Below, piece after piece: positions 34,224 to 42,947 of a DNA stretch of 64,000 bases. The notes below the pieces were generated by a model. That model was not told where the DNA came from. It saw nothing but the letters and a program-made list of their open reading frames with translations, and ran no database searches. Position 1 is the first letter of the stretch. Each line of letters opens with the position of its first letter. Origin of the DNA: an uncultured Bryobacterales bacterium (GTDB lineage Bacteria; Acidobacteriota; Terriglobia; Bryobacterales; UBA6623). The DNA lies in NCBI GenBank assembly GCA_951813065.1, contig CATOTH010000008.1:307257-371256 (forward strand), given 5' to 3'. Both the position numbers and the translations under genes were made by a program.

Positions 34224-34859
34224 ATGAGAATGATCGTTGTCTCGCTGACCGCTCTCTTGTTCCTCGCCTGCGACGTCTCCGACCCTCCTGCCGAGCAACT
34301 CTTCAACGGGACTGACATGACGGGCTGGCGCCATGTTGGGAAGGGAGGGTTTTCGGTTGAGGCCGGAGCCCTGAAAACCTCTGGGGGCATGGGGCTGCTC
34401 GTGTACGACGGAATGAAGATCGGGAACGCTGTCCTGCGGGTTGTCTACAAGCCCGAGTCGCCCAGGTCAAATGCCGGTGTCTTCATTCGTGTGCCCGAGC
34501 CTCCGCACGACCCTTGGTTCGCGGTTCACAAGGGATACGAAGTGCAAATCCAAGACACGGGCGATGCATTCCATCGCACTGGTTCGATCTACTCGCTGGC
34601 GCCATCCGAGGAATTCCCGCCCAGTGGCGACGGTTGGAACACGATGGAGATCTTCCTCGACGGCCAGACCACACGTGTCGAGGTCAATGGATCGGTTGTC
34701 AATGAGTTCGAGGGTGGCCAAGAAGTTCCCGAACGCAAGAAATGGTTTGAGCCCGAGCGCGGGCCGCGCCCGGATTCAGGCTACATCGGCTTACAGAATC
34801 ACGACGGGCGGTCAGTCGTTCATTTCCGCGAGGTGAGCGTCCGCCCGCTGCCAAATTAA
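34224..34859 (+). CDS. DUF1080 lipoprotein
   Basis: This 211-residue protein has a lipoprotein signal whose lipobox is LFLAC (Cys16), so it should be anchored in a membrane facing the periplasm. The rest is a DUF1080 (3-keto-disaccharide hydrolase) beta-jelly-roll: LFNGTDMTGW at the start, SNAGVFIRVP, YEVQIQDTG, GDGWNTMEIFLDGQTTRVEVNGSVVNEF and GYIGLQNH near the end. This is the classic domain signature found in glycoside breakdown proteins of Planctomycetota, Bacteroidota and Acidobacteriota. The length fits a single domain. The ATG at 34224 is chosen because the lipoprotein signal begins there. Confidence 0.9.
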   Translation: MRMIVVSLTALLFLACDVSDPPAEQLFNGTDMTGWRHVGKGGFSVEAGALKTSGGMGLLVYDGMKIGNAVLRVVYKPESPRSNAGVFIRVPEPPHDPWFAVHKGYEVQIQDTGDAFHRTGSIYSLAPSEEFPPSGDGWNTMEIFLDGQTTRVEVNGSVVNEFEGGQEVPERKKWFEPERGPRPDSGYIGLQNHDGRSVVHFREVSVRPLPN

Positions 34860-34901
34860 AGCGGTTGGCCGTTCCCGGGTAGGGCACGCCAGGCCAATCC
34901 C

Positions 34902-35759
34902 TCAACCTGTCGTGCCGCGCCGAGTGACCGACGCGTGGAGTTGCCCGACACCCTCGATGCGGGCTTCCACCGTGTCGCCTGGACGGATTCTCGCTCCCTT
35001 CGGGCAGCCGGTCGAAAGAATGTCGCCAGGTTCGAATGTCATCACCCTCGAATGGAAAGCCGCGAGCTGGAGCGGCCGGTGCTTCATGTTGGCTACGAAA
35101 TCGCGGGAGAACACGCGCGAATTGTGCACTGTCAACACTTCGAGCGAGTCTATGTCATCAATCTCGTCGACGGTGACGATCACGGGACCGAACGAGAAGA
35201 ACGTATCGAAGCTCTTGGCTCGCTGAAGGTAGCGAGTGTTGCGTGCCAGGATGTCCAGCGCGGTCATGTCGAGTGTTGTCGTATAGCCGAACAGCACATC
35301 CCTGACATCTTCCAGAGGCACATCCCGACAACGCTCGCCGAACACGAGAGCCAGTTCGCCTTCCGCATCGACCTCCTGCGACAGGTCCTCGGGGGGCAAC
35401 TCGATGGTCCCCCCTGGTTCGAGAAACGAAGACGAGGGCTTCATGAAGCTGCCTGGTTCTTCCGGCTGGACTTCGCTGAGGTCTTCGGCGTGAGAGCGAT
35501 AGTTGAGCCCGATGCACCATACCTTGCCCGGATTGGAATACGGGATTCGCATCCGCACATCTGTCACCGGAATCTCGGCTTCGAGGCCTTTGGACAGAGT
35601 CGGTAGCGCCTTGCCCGAATTCGAATTGATCAATTCGAGCATTTCGACGGGAAAATCCGCGCCGCGCTTGGCATTGACCTGGCTTATGGGCAGAATCTTG
35701 TTGCCACGCAGGATACCCGCCTCGCACCGGCCTGCATGCTCGAATGTGCAGAGTCTCAT
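34902..35759 (-). CDS. Fumarylacetoacetate hydrolase family protein
   Basis: This 285-residue protein has an N-terminal cap region (MRLCTFEHAGRCEAGILRG) and the FAH-fold core: KVWCIGLNYRSHAEDL, FMKPSSSFLEPGGTIELP, and the metal ligands in EVDAEGELALVFG. It continues with GYTTTLDMTALDI, KSFDTFFSFGPVIV and DILSTGCPKGA. Members cleave or hydrate beta-keto acids and ring-cleavage products (hydratase/decarboxylase, ureidoglycolate-lyase-like, or 2,4-diketo-3-deoxy-sugar-acid hydrolase). The neighbouring enolase-family dehydratase and SMP-30 lactonase make a role in sugar-acid breakdown plausible. ATG 35759 begins the standard N-terminus; longer in-frame starts lack homology. Confidence 0.9.
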   Translation of the reverse strand: MRLCTFEHAGRCEAGILRGNKILPISQVNAKRGADFPVEMLELINSNSGKALPTLSKGLEAEIPVTDVRMRIPYSNPGKVWCIGLNYRSHAEDLSEVQPEEPGSFMKPSSSFLEPGGTIELPPEDLSQEVDAEGELALVFGERCRDVPLEDVRDVLFGYTTTLDMTALDILARNTRYLQRAKSFDTFFSFGPVIVTVDEIDDIDSLEVLTVHNSRVFSRDFVANMKHRPLQLAAFHSRVMTFEPGDILSTGCPKGARIRPGDTVEARIEGVGQLHASVTRRGTTG

Positions 35760-36186
35760 TGACGATCTTTCATCGTAGCCCGACCACCCTGCCGCAATGC
35801 GGATCTCCCGTGGTGGGTACTGGTGGCTACTAGTCGTGAACGCCACGATCCCGAGATCGGAGGTGACTCGCCGTGCGCTTCGCACTCCAACGCGCGCGGT
35901 TTTGGTACCTTGCCCCAACCTTCCGTGCAACAACTGGTCGTGGACAGAGGATGGGCCGATGTCCGATCTGAGCCCGCCCAACTGCGCAGGCCCGTTGCGA
36001 TGCAAGTTCGGCCGGATTCCCGAAGCTCGCCGCATTCGGGCGCTCAACCCGAATGCTCCCTCGTGGCGCCGGAGGCCGCCCTCGATACGCGTCAACCTGG
36101 CCACTGCCGCGAGAATGCACAGCGCGAACTCGTGGCACGCTTAGCGCCCGTTGTTTCCACTAGGCCAAGCTGTCGCGGGGTCCATT
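35760..36186. other. Gap upstream of the FAH gene, no gene seen
   Basis: This is 427 bp with no supportable gene on either strand. It probably contains the FAH-gene promoter and decayed sequence continuous with the dehydratase remnant at its right. Confidence 0.45.
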
Positions 36187-36360
36187 TCAGAGGTTGGGTT
36201 GCAGCCATTCGATTACCATCAGACCGATGCTTGAACCCAGGCCCGGTCTGCCAGGCAGGACCATTTCCCCATCTTCGATCGAAAATGTCTGTTCGAAGAG
36301 TGGGAGTGCCCGAGGCAGGTGCTCTGCATCCAGGCTGGACAATCCATTGCCTTCGACCAG
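36187..36360 (-). pseudogene. Remnant of an enolase-superfamily dehydratase C-terminus
   Basis: Read on the minus strand, this segment encodes LDAEHLPRALPLF, then IEDGEMVLPGRPGLG and a final VIEWLQP followed by TGA at 36187-36189. Over 46 aligned residues, 27 are identical to the C-terminus of the intact dehydratase 0.9 kb downstream. Just upstream (near 36382) the same frame hits a stop and loses similarity, so only the last ~50 codons survive. It is the stump of a second, related gene lost by deletion, with OsmC now lying between the stump and the intact copy. Not expected to make protein. Confidence 0.75.
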
Positions 36361-36462
36361 AACATCAACTCGTCCCCGGACTCACGGGCGGGTTCGACCA
36401 AGGTTTGGATCGACATCAGCAGAATGCCATTGCACACACCCTTGGGCTTGGTCCCGAGTGGC

Positions 36463-36933
36463 CTATCCGGTCAGAATTTCCGGCTCGTGCTCGACAGGGA
36501 AGTTCACCGAACGCGCGACAAAGCACAGCGCGTTGGCCTTTTCGTGCAGACGCTCCGCTCGCACCACATCGCTGTGCGGCGAGATTACGACTCGTGGCCT
36601 GAGCGTAGCGCTCACAAATTGTCCGGAGCCGTCCGGACCCACTTCCATCACGCCTTCGGCGTGGTCCTCGTATGCTACTACGACAACCTTGCTTGCCGCG
36701 CAAAGATGCAGATACCAGAGCATATGGCAGGACGAGAGCGAAGCGAGCAACAGGTCCTCGGGATTGTGTCGGCTAGCGTCACCCATGTAATTGGGATCCG
36801 CCGAACCCTTGATGACCGGTTTGCCGTTGCAGCTGATGTCGAATTCGCGTGAGTAAGACCTGTATCCTTGGGTGCCCTCGCCGCGATCACCGGTCCAGAA
36901 TACGCTCGTCTTGTAGGTGTGCCTCCTTGCCAT
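36463..36933 (-). CDS. OsmC family peroxiredoxin-like protein
   Basis: This 156-residue protein has the OsmC/Ohr fold. The first peroxidatic cysteine is in LLLASLSSCHMLWYLHL and the second in HEKANALCFVARSVNFPV, matching the paired Cys of OsmC. HNPEDLLLASLSSC is the family signature. It reduces organic hydroperoxides in the cytoplasm. The ATG at 36933 has AGGGAA 6 nt upstream, a good ribosome-binding site. It lies between a decayed and an intact dehydratase gene on the same strand but has no evident functional link to them. Confidence 0.92.
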   Translation of the reverse strand: MARRHTYKTSVFWTGDRGEGTQGYRSYSREFDISCNGKPVIKGSADPNYMGDASRHNPEDLLLASLSSCHMLWYLHLCAASKVVVVAYEDHAEGVMEVGPDGSGQFVSATLRPRVVISPHSDVVRAERLHEKANALCFVARSVNFPVEHEPEILTG

Positions 36934-37081
36934 GATTCTTTCCCTCGTTCGCAAAGTCGCCTTGCACGCCCAACAACCTACTGCCGGCCATGATGCTACA
37001 TCCGGCCGGCGATCGCTGCTGAGTCCAACGAATACCGCTACGTGGCCAGTTGATTTCGGATCGCACCGGTCGGCTGCGGCC

Positions 37082-38173
37082 TTATGGACCGGGTTGCAGT
37101 CTCTCGATCGCCTTCAAATCGAGTTCTAGGCCCAAGCCCGGCTTGTCAGGCAGGACAATCTTCCCGTCTTCCATCAAGAACGCCTCCTGGAACAGCGGAA
37201 GCGCCCACGGCATGTGCTCCGCGTTTAGGCCGTTGGGTGCCGCCGAGACGCAATGCGCCAGGACCTCCGGCGCCAAATGGCTGACGACAGGCTTGTTGAA
37301 GCCTTCGGCTAGGTGCGCGGCCTTCATCCAGTGAGTGATTCCTCCGACTCGAAGCAGATCGACCATCACGATGTCCACGGACCGCTGCTCAAGCATATGG
37401 CGGAATGGCGCGATGCCGAAGTGGTATTCGCCGGTTGTGATGGGTGTGTCAAGCGAATCCGCTATCCGTTCGAGCCCCGTGTAGTCCTGATGGTGGATGG
37501 GATCTTCGAGCCAGTACAGCCCGCAGTCCTCCATCTCTCTTCCGACCCGAATGGACCGGTTGACGTCCCAGCCTTGATTGATATCGACCATGAGGTCGAT
37601 TCCGTCGCCCACCGCTTCTCGAATCGCCCTCATGCGTGCGACCTCCGCGGTGTCGGTGTCTTCTGCGCCCATTCGGAATTTCATCGCCTTGAAGCCCTGT
37701 TCGACGAGGCGCTCTCCGGTTGTGGCCAGCATCGCTGCGTCGTAGTTGCGCCACAGGTAGCCGCTGGCATACGTAGGAACCCGGTTGGATGCGCCGCCAA
37801 GCAAGCGAAACAGGGGCAGGTCAGCCGCCTTTCCTTTGATATCCCAAAGGGCTGTGTCAATCGCCGCGCTGGCGCTGGTCACGAGCCCGGCGGGAGCACC
37901 GTTGCCGCCGAATCCCAGCAGTTTCGAACTGATCGCTTCCACTTCCTCCGGATTGTGTCCCACCGCCTGCTCCGCCAGGGCGTCCATCGTGTGCTGCAGA
38001 GGCTTGAGCATCTCGGCCATTACGAAACCTGCGTAGCCGACACCTCTCAATCCTTCATCTGTCTGCAATTCGATGATGACGAAGTTGGCTAGATCGGCCG
38101 CTATGGGTTCTCGCGATCGATCAGCAGATTTCGAGGGGCACGCGACCCGAGTTTGGTAGGCAGTGATTCTCAT
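37082..38173 (-). CDS. Mandelate racemase/muconate-lactonizing family dehydratase
   Basis: This 363-residue enolase-superfamily enzyme has the N-terminal capping domain (RITAYQTRVACP; VIIELQTDEGLRGVGYAG), then the barrel with the catalytic strand KAMKFRMG (KxR type), the three metal acids in DLMVDINQGWD, YWLEDPIHH and TTGEYHFG, and the base in VVSHLAPEVLAH. This set fits the mandelate-racemase-type acid-sugar dehydratases. It would abstract the alpha-proton of a sugar acid; the substrate is not readable. Nearby SMP-30 lactonase and FAH hydrolase could flank it in one sugar-acid pathway. ATG 38173 was chosen; the longer frame upstream is not family sequence. Confidence 0.92.
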   Translation of the reverse strand: MRITAYQTRVACPSKSADRSREPIAADLANFVIIELQTDEGLRGVGYAGFVMAEMLKPLQHTMDALAEQAVGHNPEEVEAISSKLLGFGGNGAPAGLVTSASAAIDTALWDIKGKAADLPLFRLLGGASNRVPTYASGYLWRNYDAAMLATTGERLVEQGFKAMKFRMGAEDTDTAEVARMRAIREAVGDGIDLMVDINQGWDVNRSIRVGREMEDCGLYWLEDPIHHQDYTGLERIADSLDTPITTGEYHFGIAPFRHMLEQRSVDIVMVDLLRVGGITHWMKAAHLAEGFNKPVVSHLAPEVLAHCVSAAPNGLNAEHMPWALPLFQEAFLMEDGKIVLPDKPGLGLELDLKAIERLQPGP

Positions 38174-38297
38174 GACCTCGATTGGGACCAGCGGAACAAT
38201 CTTTGCGCGCAATCGCCAAGCAGTATTCAACTGGCGTATGAGCGCCCCTGACGCGAGGCGCGACGGCCCCAGTATATCCATGCCGTTTCGCCAGGTG

Positions 38298-38726
38298 TCA
38301 TCCACCAACCACGCACTTCCAAACCAGGCGCGTCCGGTACGCGCGACCGCGTGAACGGATCGAAGGGGTCTCGATTACAATTGATTCCCCCTCGCGTCTG
38401 AAGTGGCGCACTTGGTTGGTCCCGACCCAATTGGGATGCCAGCTTCCGAGGACGTGGTGGGTCACCGTCCCGGCCGCCTCGTCAACGGTATAAGTGCCGA
38501 AATACCCGAGGTATCCAAGGAAGGCCAAGCGGAGATCCTCCGGACTTGCCCGTCGCGCGCTTGTCTTGAGCAGGGGTACGTCCCGACGCATCAGATGCCC
38601 GCTCACGAATCCGTCGCGTGTGTAGACCAGGATGCCTTCAGGTGAGCTGCCGTAGGGCTGCTCCACTTCGCCGTCAGACCAGCGGACCTCGCACCTGGCA
38701 AGACGGTAGGTTCCGGCCAGGCTCAT
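38298..38726 (-). CDS. Lipocalin-like domain protein
   Basis: This 142-residue single-domain protein has the small lipocalin-like (PF13924) pattern: LAGTYRLARCEVRWSDGEVEQPYG, GILVYTRDGFVSGHLMR, FLGYLGYFGTYTVDEAAGTVTHHVLGSWHPNWVGTNQVR and a basic C-terminal strand. These proteins occur as stand-alone domains, and their ligand is generally unknown. It lacks a signal peptide. It lies between the dehydratase and the SMP-30 lactonase, all on the minus strand with ~55-125 bp gaps, so all three may be one transcript. Confidence 0.85.
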   Translation of the reverse strand: MSLAGTYRLARCEVRWSDGEVEQPYGSSPEGILVYTRDGFVSGHLMRRDVPLLKTSARRASPEDLRLAFLGYLGYFGTYTVDEAAGTVTHHVLGSWHPNWVGTNQVRHFRREGESIVIETPSIRSRGRAYRTRLVWKCVVGG

Positions 38727-38780
38727 GCTTCTAAGCCCCCAGCGAATCCGGTCGGCCCTTGAATGCGTGGATCCATGGCG

Positions 38781-39617
38781 TTAGGGCAACCCTGCTCCCG
38801 GGACCTCGACCCTGGCGGTCTCGATTCTGGCGCTGCGCGTCGCCACAGCCTTTTCTGGCTGGGTCGTCTCGGAGGTCAGGATGAACAACCACATCCGGTC
38901 TGATCCTCCTAGCATGCATGCGATGGCCTTTCGGTCCACATCGATGCGCCTAGAGATCGCGCCTCCTTCGCTGACTCGAACGACCGCCCTTTCAGTCGGA
39001 GAGGCCACCCAAATACATCCTTTCGCATCGAGGCAGATTCCATCCGGCGCCATATCGAGGGCGGCCCATGTCCGGCGCCTGCCGAGGGACCCGTCGCTGT
39101 TGATGTCAAACGCGGTCAACCGGCGCCCGTAAGATTCGCTCACGATCAGAGTATGTCCGTCGTCCGCAATCACAGTGCCATTGGGGAACTTGAGATCGTC
39201 TGCTACGACACGGACGTCTCCGTTCGGCTCGACCAAGAGGATTGATGCCGGGCGGAATTGGCGGTGGTTGAAGTGGTCGAAGCCGAAGTGTCCGACATAA
39301 GCTCGACCCAGGGCGTCAACGACCATATCGTTGCACTCATGCTCGGCGAATCCGCTCATGTCCGCGTGCTCGACGAGCCCTGTCGGTTCCATCCGCAGCA
39401 ACCGGCGGTCCTGCATTGACACGGCCAAGAGGCGTCCGTCCGGCAGCCAGCCCAGGCCCGACGGTCGGTTTGGCACCGTCCCGATGAGTTCCGAGTTCCC
39501 GGCCAAGTCCACCGTCAGGATTTGACGACTGTGCATGTCGGAGAACCAGAGCCTTCCGTCTCGCCAGCGCGGGCCTTCGAGGAACGCGCCTCCGTCAAAC
39601 AAGACCTGGGTATTCAT
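38781..39617 (-). CDS. SMP-30/gluconolactonase family protein
   Basis: This 278-residue six-bladed beta-propeller is of the SMP-30/gluconolactonase type. The metal-binding Glu is in FLEGPRWRDGRLWFSD near the N-terminus; NDMVVDALGRAYVG and LKFPNGTVIADDG supply the Asn ligands, and MAPDGICLDAKGCIWVA the Asp. It should open a sugar lactone (or a related lactone) to the acid, feeding a dehydratase such as the one 0.6 kb downstream. ATG 39617 is preferred; an in-frame start 24 nt earlier adds a short non-family stretch. No signal peptide, so it is cytoplasmic. Confidence 0.9.
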   Translation of the reverse strand: MNTQVLFDGGAFLEGPRWRDGRLWFSDMHSRQILTVDLAGNSELIGTVPNRPSGLGWLPDGRLLAVSMQDRRLLRMEPTGLVEHADMSGFAEHECNDMVVDALGRAYVGHFGFDHFNHRQFRPASILLVEPNGDVRVVADDLKFPNGTVIADDGHTLIVSESYGRRLTAFDINSDGSLGRRRTWAALDMAPDGICLDAKGCIWVASPTERAVVRVSEGGAISRRIDVDRKAIACMLGGSDRMWLFILTSETTQPEKAVATRSARIETARVEVPGAGLP

Positions 39618-39717
39618 TGCCGTCGCTCGGAACTGACCCACCTCTCCTTCGGACCAACCGGGATCAGGATTTCATAGGGCAATTGCACAGATTCTCGGCG
39701 ACTCCCCGAAGGTCTGC

Positions 39718-41199
39718 CTATTCGGGAGTGCCACGCCATGTCAGGACCGGCTTGCGTGCGGCCAGCGTTTCATCGACCCTGTTCGTCCGCGTGGTAACCG
39801 GAGCGCTGCGGACTAGGCGAGGGTCCGCTTCGACCTCGCGCGCGATTGCCCTCATCGCCTCGATGAATTCGTCCAACTCCTGTTTGCTTTCGGTCTCGGT
39901 TGGTTCGATCATTAGCGCCCCACGTACGATTAGCGGGAAGCTAACCGTGTACGGGTGGAATCCGTGGTCGATGAGACGTTTTGCGATGTCTCCTGTCTTG
40001 ACGCCGTACTTTGCTTGACGAGCGTCGCTGAAGATGCACTCGTGCATCGAGGGGGCATTGTAGGGCAGGTCGTAGTCGTCCTCCAACCCCCGGCGGATGT
40101 AGCTGGCGTTCAGAACCGCGTCTACCGTGGCATTGCGCAATCCGTCCCCGCCGTGCGCCAGGATGTAAGCCAGCGCGCGCACGAGCACTCCGAAATTGCC
40201 ATAGAACGCGCGTACCCGGCCAATCGATTTAGGGCGGTCCCAGTCGTAGCGCAGACCCCCGGCTTCTTCCCGAATTCTCGGTACCGGAAGAAACGATTCG
40301 AGATGGGCTTTCACCGCCACAGGTCCCGCTCCCGGCCCGCCACCCCCGTGCGGCGTTGAGAACGTCTTGTGCAGGTTGAGATGCATGACGTCGGCGCCAA
40401 AGTCCCCCGGGCGAGCGATGCCGACCAGGGCATTCATGTTGGCTCCGTCAACGTACAGCAATGCCCCCTGCCGATGGAGAATATCGGCGACCGCGGCGAT
40501 GTCTCGTTCGAAGATCCCGACAGTATTGGGGTTCGTGACCATGAGGGCGGCCACCGAATCGTCCGCAGCAAGGCGGAGCGCCGCGAGATCGATCATGCCT
40601 TCGCGGTTGGAGGGGATTTCCCTGGTCTCATACCCTGCGATGGCAGCTGTGGCCGGATTCGTCCCGTGCGCTGAATCGGGAATCAAGACAACTCTCCGAG
40701 GGGATCCTTGCGACTCCAGATACGACCGGATCATCAGCAGTCCGGTCAATTCGCCGTGTGCTCCGGCGGCAGGTTGCAATGTCACGGCATCCATGCCGGC
40801 GATGTCTGCCAGGTAGGTTTCCAACGTCCGTTGGATGCGCAAGAGGCCTTGCGCCATCGATTCCGGCTGGTATGGGTGGGCGTCGACGATACCTTCGATC
40901 CGGGCGACCGCTTCGTTCAGCCGGGGATTGTACTTCATCGTGCAGGAACCGAGAGGATACAGGCCGAGGTCAATCGCGTAGTTCCACGTCGACAATCGGG
41001 TGAAGTGCCTCACGACTTCGACTTCGCTCACTTCGGGAAACCCGTCGATGCTCTCGCGCACGCGTTCCTTCCCCAGGACCTCAACCGGATCCGCCGCAGG
41101 AACGTCGAGCGCAGGCAATTGATAGCCGACCTTGCCAGGCGACGACCGTTCGAAGACGAGCAGTTCGTCTTGTGTTTGATGCTGCCGGACCCTCGTCAT
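39718..41199 (-). CDS. gcvPB: Glycine dehydrogenase (decarboxylating) subunit 2
   Basis: The product is a 493-residue C-terminal half of the split P-protein. The PLP lysine is in MHLNLHKTFSTPHGGGGPG, preceded by LLYVDGANMNA. TMKYNPRLNE and QPAAGAHGELTGLLM are conserved family blocks. With subunit 1 it decarboxylates glycine and passes the aminomethyl group to lipoyl-GcvH. Its ATG overlaps the gcvPA stop by 4 nt (ATGA), so the two subunits are co-translated. It is the last gene of the gcvT-H-PA-PB operon. The split form is usual in Acidobacteriota, Firmicutes and Thermotogota. Confidence 0.96.
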   Translation of the reverse strand: MTRVRQHQTQDELLVFERSSPGKVGYQLPALDVPAADPVEVLGKERVRESIDGFPEVSEVEVVRHFTRLSTWNYAIDLGLYPLGSCTMKYNPRLNEAVARIEGIVDAHPYQPESMAQGLLRIQRTLETYLADIAGMDAVTLQPAAGAHGELTGLLMIRSYLESQGSPRRVVLIPDSAHGTNPATAAIAGYETREIPSNREGMIDLAALRLAADDSVAALMVTNPNTVGIFERDIAAVADILHRQGALLYVDGANMNALVGIARPGDFGADVMHLNLHKTFSTPHGGGGPGAGPVAVKAHLESFLPVPRIREEAGGLRYDWDRPKSIGRVRAFYGNFGVLVRALAYILAHGGDGLRNATVDAVLNASYIRRGLEDDYDLPYNAPSMHECIFSDARQAKYGVKTGDIAKRLIDHGFHPYTVSFPLIVRGALMIEPTETESKQELDEFIEAMRAIAREVEADPRLVRSAPVTTRTNRVDETLAARKPVLTWRGTPE

Positions 41200-42533
41200 G
41201 GGATTCGCCCAAAGCACTCCGTGTATCGATCCATGTCAGCCCGCTTGGTGGTTTCCGTCGCGCATATGAGCAGCGTGCCCTTGAGTTCCGGGAAGAAGCG
41301 GCCGAGGTCAAGTCCGCCCACGATGTTGGACGCAAGCGCCAGTGCGTTCACTTCACGGGCCGTTCGCGCCGTAGGACGGACGACGAATTCGTTGAAGAAC
41401 GGACCCGAGAACACTCGTTCCGCCTCCTTGGATTCAATTGAGTCGGCGAGGTAATGTGCCTTGGCGAGGTTTTGCTCGGCCAACTCCCGCAAGCCGCGCT
41501 TGCCGAACACGGTCATGTAGATAGTCGCCATGAGCGCGACAAGTGCTTGATTCGTGCAAATGTTAGAAGTCGCCTTCGCCCGGCGTATGTGCTGCTCCCG
41601 AGTCGCGAGCGTCAGGCAGAACGCGCGTCTGCCATCGGAGTCAAGCGTCGCTCCTACCAGGCGACCCGGCATTTGGCGGATGTACCTGTCCTTGGTTGCC
41701 AGGATGCCCACGTACGGGCCGCCATAGCTGGTCGGATGTGCGAACGACTGTAGTTCGCCTACGACAATGTCCGCTTCCACTGGCGGTGCCAGCAGTCCGA
41801 GAGAAGCTGCTTCCGAGACGACAACCACGAGCAAGGCCCCGGACCTGTGCGCCAATTCCGCCGCCTCTCCGATATGCTCGATGATGCCGAAGAAATTGGG
41901 CGACTGGACGATCACAGCGGCGACGTCGTCAGAGAGGCTAGCTTCAAGGTCCTCGAGGTCCAATTGGCCAGTGCGAGGGTCCCAGTTCACAGTTGAAGTT
42001 GGCAGACGCTGATGGCGGTAGTACGTCTCGAGGACCTGCCGATACTCCGGATGGATCGACCGCGCGACGAGCAGTCGTTGTCGGCGGGTGATTCGCGCTG
42101 CCATCATGCCCGCCTCAGGAACAGCGGTTGAGCCGTCGTACATGGAGGCATTCGCGACATCCATGCCCGTAAGCTGTGCCACCATTGTTTGGAACTCGAA
42201 GATCGACGTGAGGATGCCTTGCGAGATCTCCGCTTGGTACGGCGTGTACGCCGTCAGAAACTCGCCTCGCGTTGCGAGTGAGTCCACGACGACCGGACGG
42301 AAGTGGCTGTAAGCCCCCGCCCCGAGAAAACAGGCGTAGCCTCGCGCACTCTCGCTTGCCCGCGACTCGAAGAAGTCGCGGATCTCGTACTCAGATTGGC
42401 CGTCCGGGATGCCGAGAGGCTCCTTCTGTCGCAATTGCGCAGGGATGCTTGCGAAGAGGTCTTCCGCCGCTTCCAGGCCCAGTTCGGCGAGCATGGACTC
42501 GCGTTCCGCAGGTGACTTCGGAAGATAGCGCAA
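41196..42533 (-). CDS. gcvPA: Glycine dehydrogenase (decarboxylating) subunit 1
   Basis: The product is a 445-residue N-terminal half of the split P-protein of glycine cleavage. Conserved blocks are FLGAGAYSHFRPVVVDSLATRGEFLTAYTPYQAEISQG, TGMDVANASMYDGSTAVPEA and the late TNQALVALMATIYM. The start is a TTG at 42533, with GAGGAAGGA 5 nt upstream and 16 bp after the gcvH stop; no ATG fits the family N-terminus (RYLPKSPAERE). It pairs with GcvPB downstream, whose start overlaps its stop. Confidence 0.96.
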   Translation of the reverse strand: MRYLPKSPAERESMLAELGLEAAEDLFASIPAQLRQKEPLGIPDGQSEYEIRDFFESRASESARGYACFLGAGAYSHFRPVVVDSLATRGEFLTAYTPYQAEISQGILTSIFEFQTMVAQLTGMDVANASMYDGSTAVPEAGMMAARITRRQRLLVARSIHPEYRQVLETYYRHQRLPTSTVNWDPRTGQLDLEDLEASLSDDVAAVIVQSPNFFGIIEHIGEAAELAHRSGALLVVVVSEAASLGLLAPPVEADIVVGELQSFAHPTSYGGPYVGILATKDRYIRQMPGRLVGATLDSDGRRAFCLTLATREQHIRRAKATSNICTNQALVALMATIYMTVFGKRGLRELAEQNLAKAHYLADSIESKEAERVFSGPFFNEFVVRPTARTAREVNALALASNIVGGLDLGRFFPELKGTLLICATETTKRADMDRYTECFGRIP

Positions 42534-42548
42534 GAGTCCTTCCTCGAG

Positions 42549-42941
42549 CTATTCGTCGGACTCGGCCGCGACGTATTTTGTGTATTGATCGGCGTTCAAG
42601 AGTCGCTGGATTTCACTGCGGTCGAAGACAGTCAGCTTCACGAGCCAGCCCTCGCCGTGAGGATCGCTGTTGATCAGTTCCGGAGCGTCCATGAGCGCCT
42701 CGTTGACCGCGATGACATCGCCGCTGATCGGCGCGTAGATGTCGGACACCGCTTTGACCGATTCGACCGCGCCGAACGCTCCTTCGGCTTCGAGCTTCGA
42801 TCCCACACTCGGTAATTCGACGAACACCACGTCACCCAGCTGTTCCTGCGCGTGGTGCGTGATGCCCACAGTAGCGGTACCGTTTTCGAGGCGCACCCAT
42901 TCGTGCTCTCGGGAGTAGCGGTAGTCAATCGGATAGTCCAT
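42549..42941 (-). CDS. gcvH: Glycine cleavage system H protein
   Basis: This 130-residue lipoyl carrier has the motif AFGAVESVKAVSDIYAPISG, which contains the lysine that receives lipoate. The N-terminus YRYSREHEWVR and the C-terminal EGWLVKLTVFD are standard. It shuttles the aminomethyl intermediate between P-, T- and L-proteins. It lies 6 bp after the gcvT stop in the same operon. No lipoate synthase or L-protein gene is in the window. Confidence 0.97.
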   Translation of the reverse strand: MDYPIDYRYSREHEWVRLENGTATVGITHHAQEQLGDVVFVELPSVGSKLEAEGAFGAVESVKAVSDIYAPISGDVIAVNEALMDAPELINSDPHGEGWLVKLTVFDRSEIQRLLNADQYTKYVAAESDE

Positions 42942-42947
42942 GGCTCC

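Noticed and set aside
35823..36602. 259-codon plus-strand frame
   Set aside because: It lies antisense to the dehydratase remnant and OsmC; its openness comes from codon bias.
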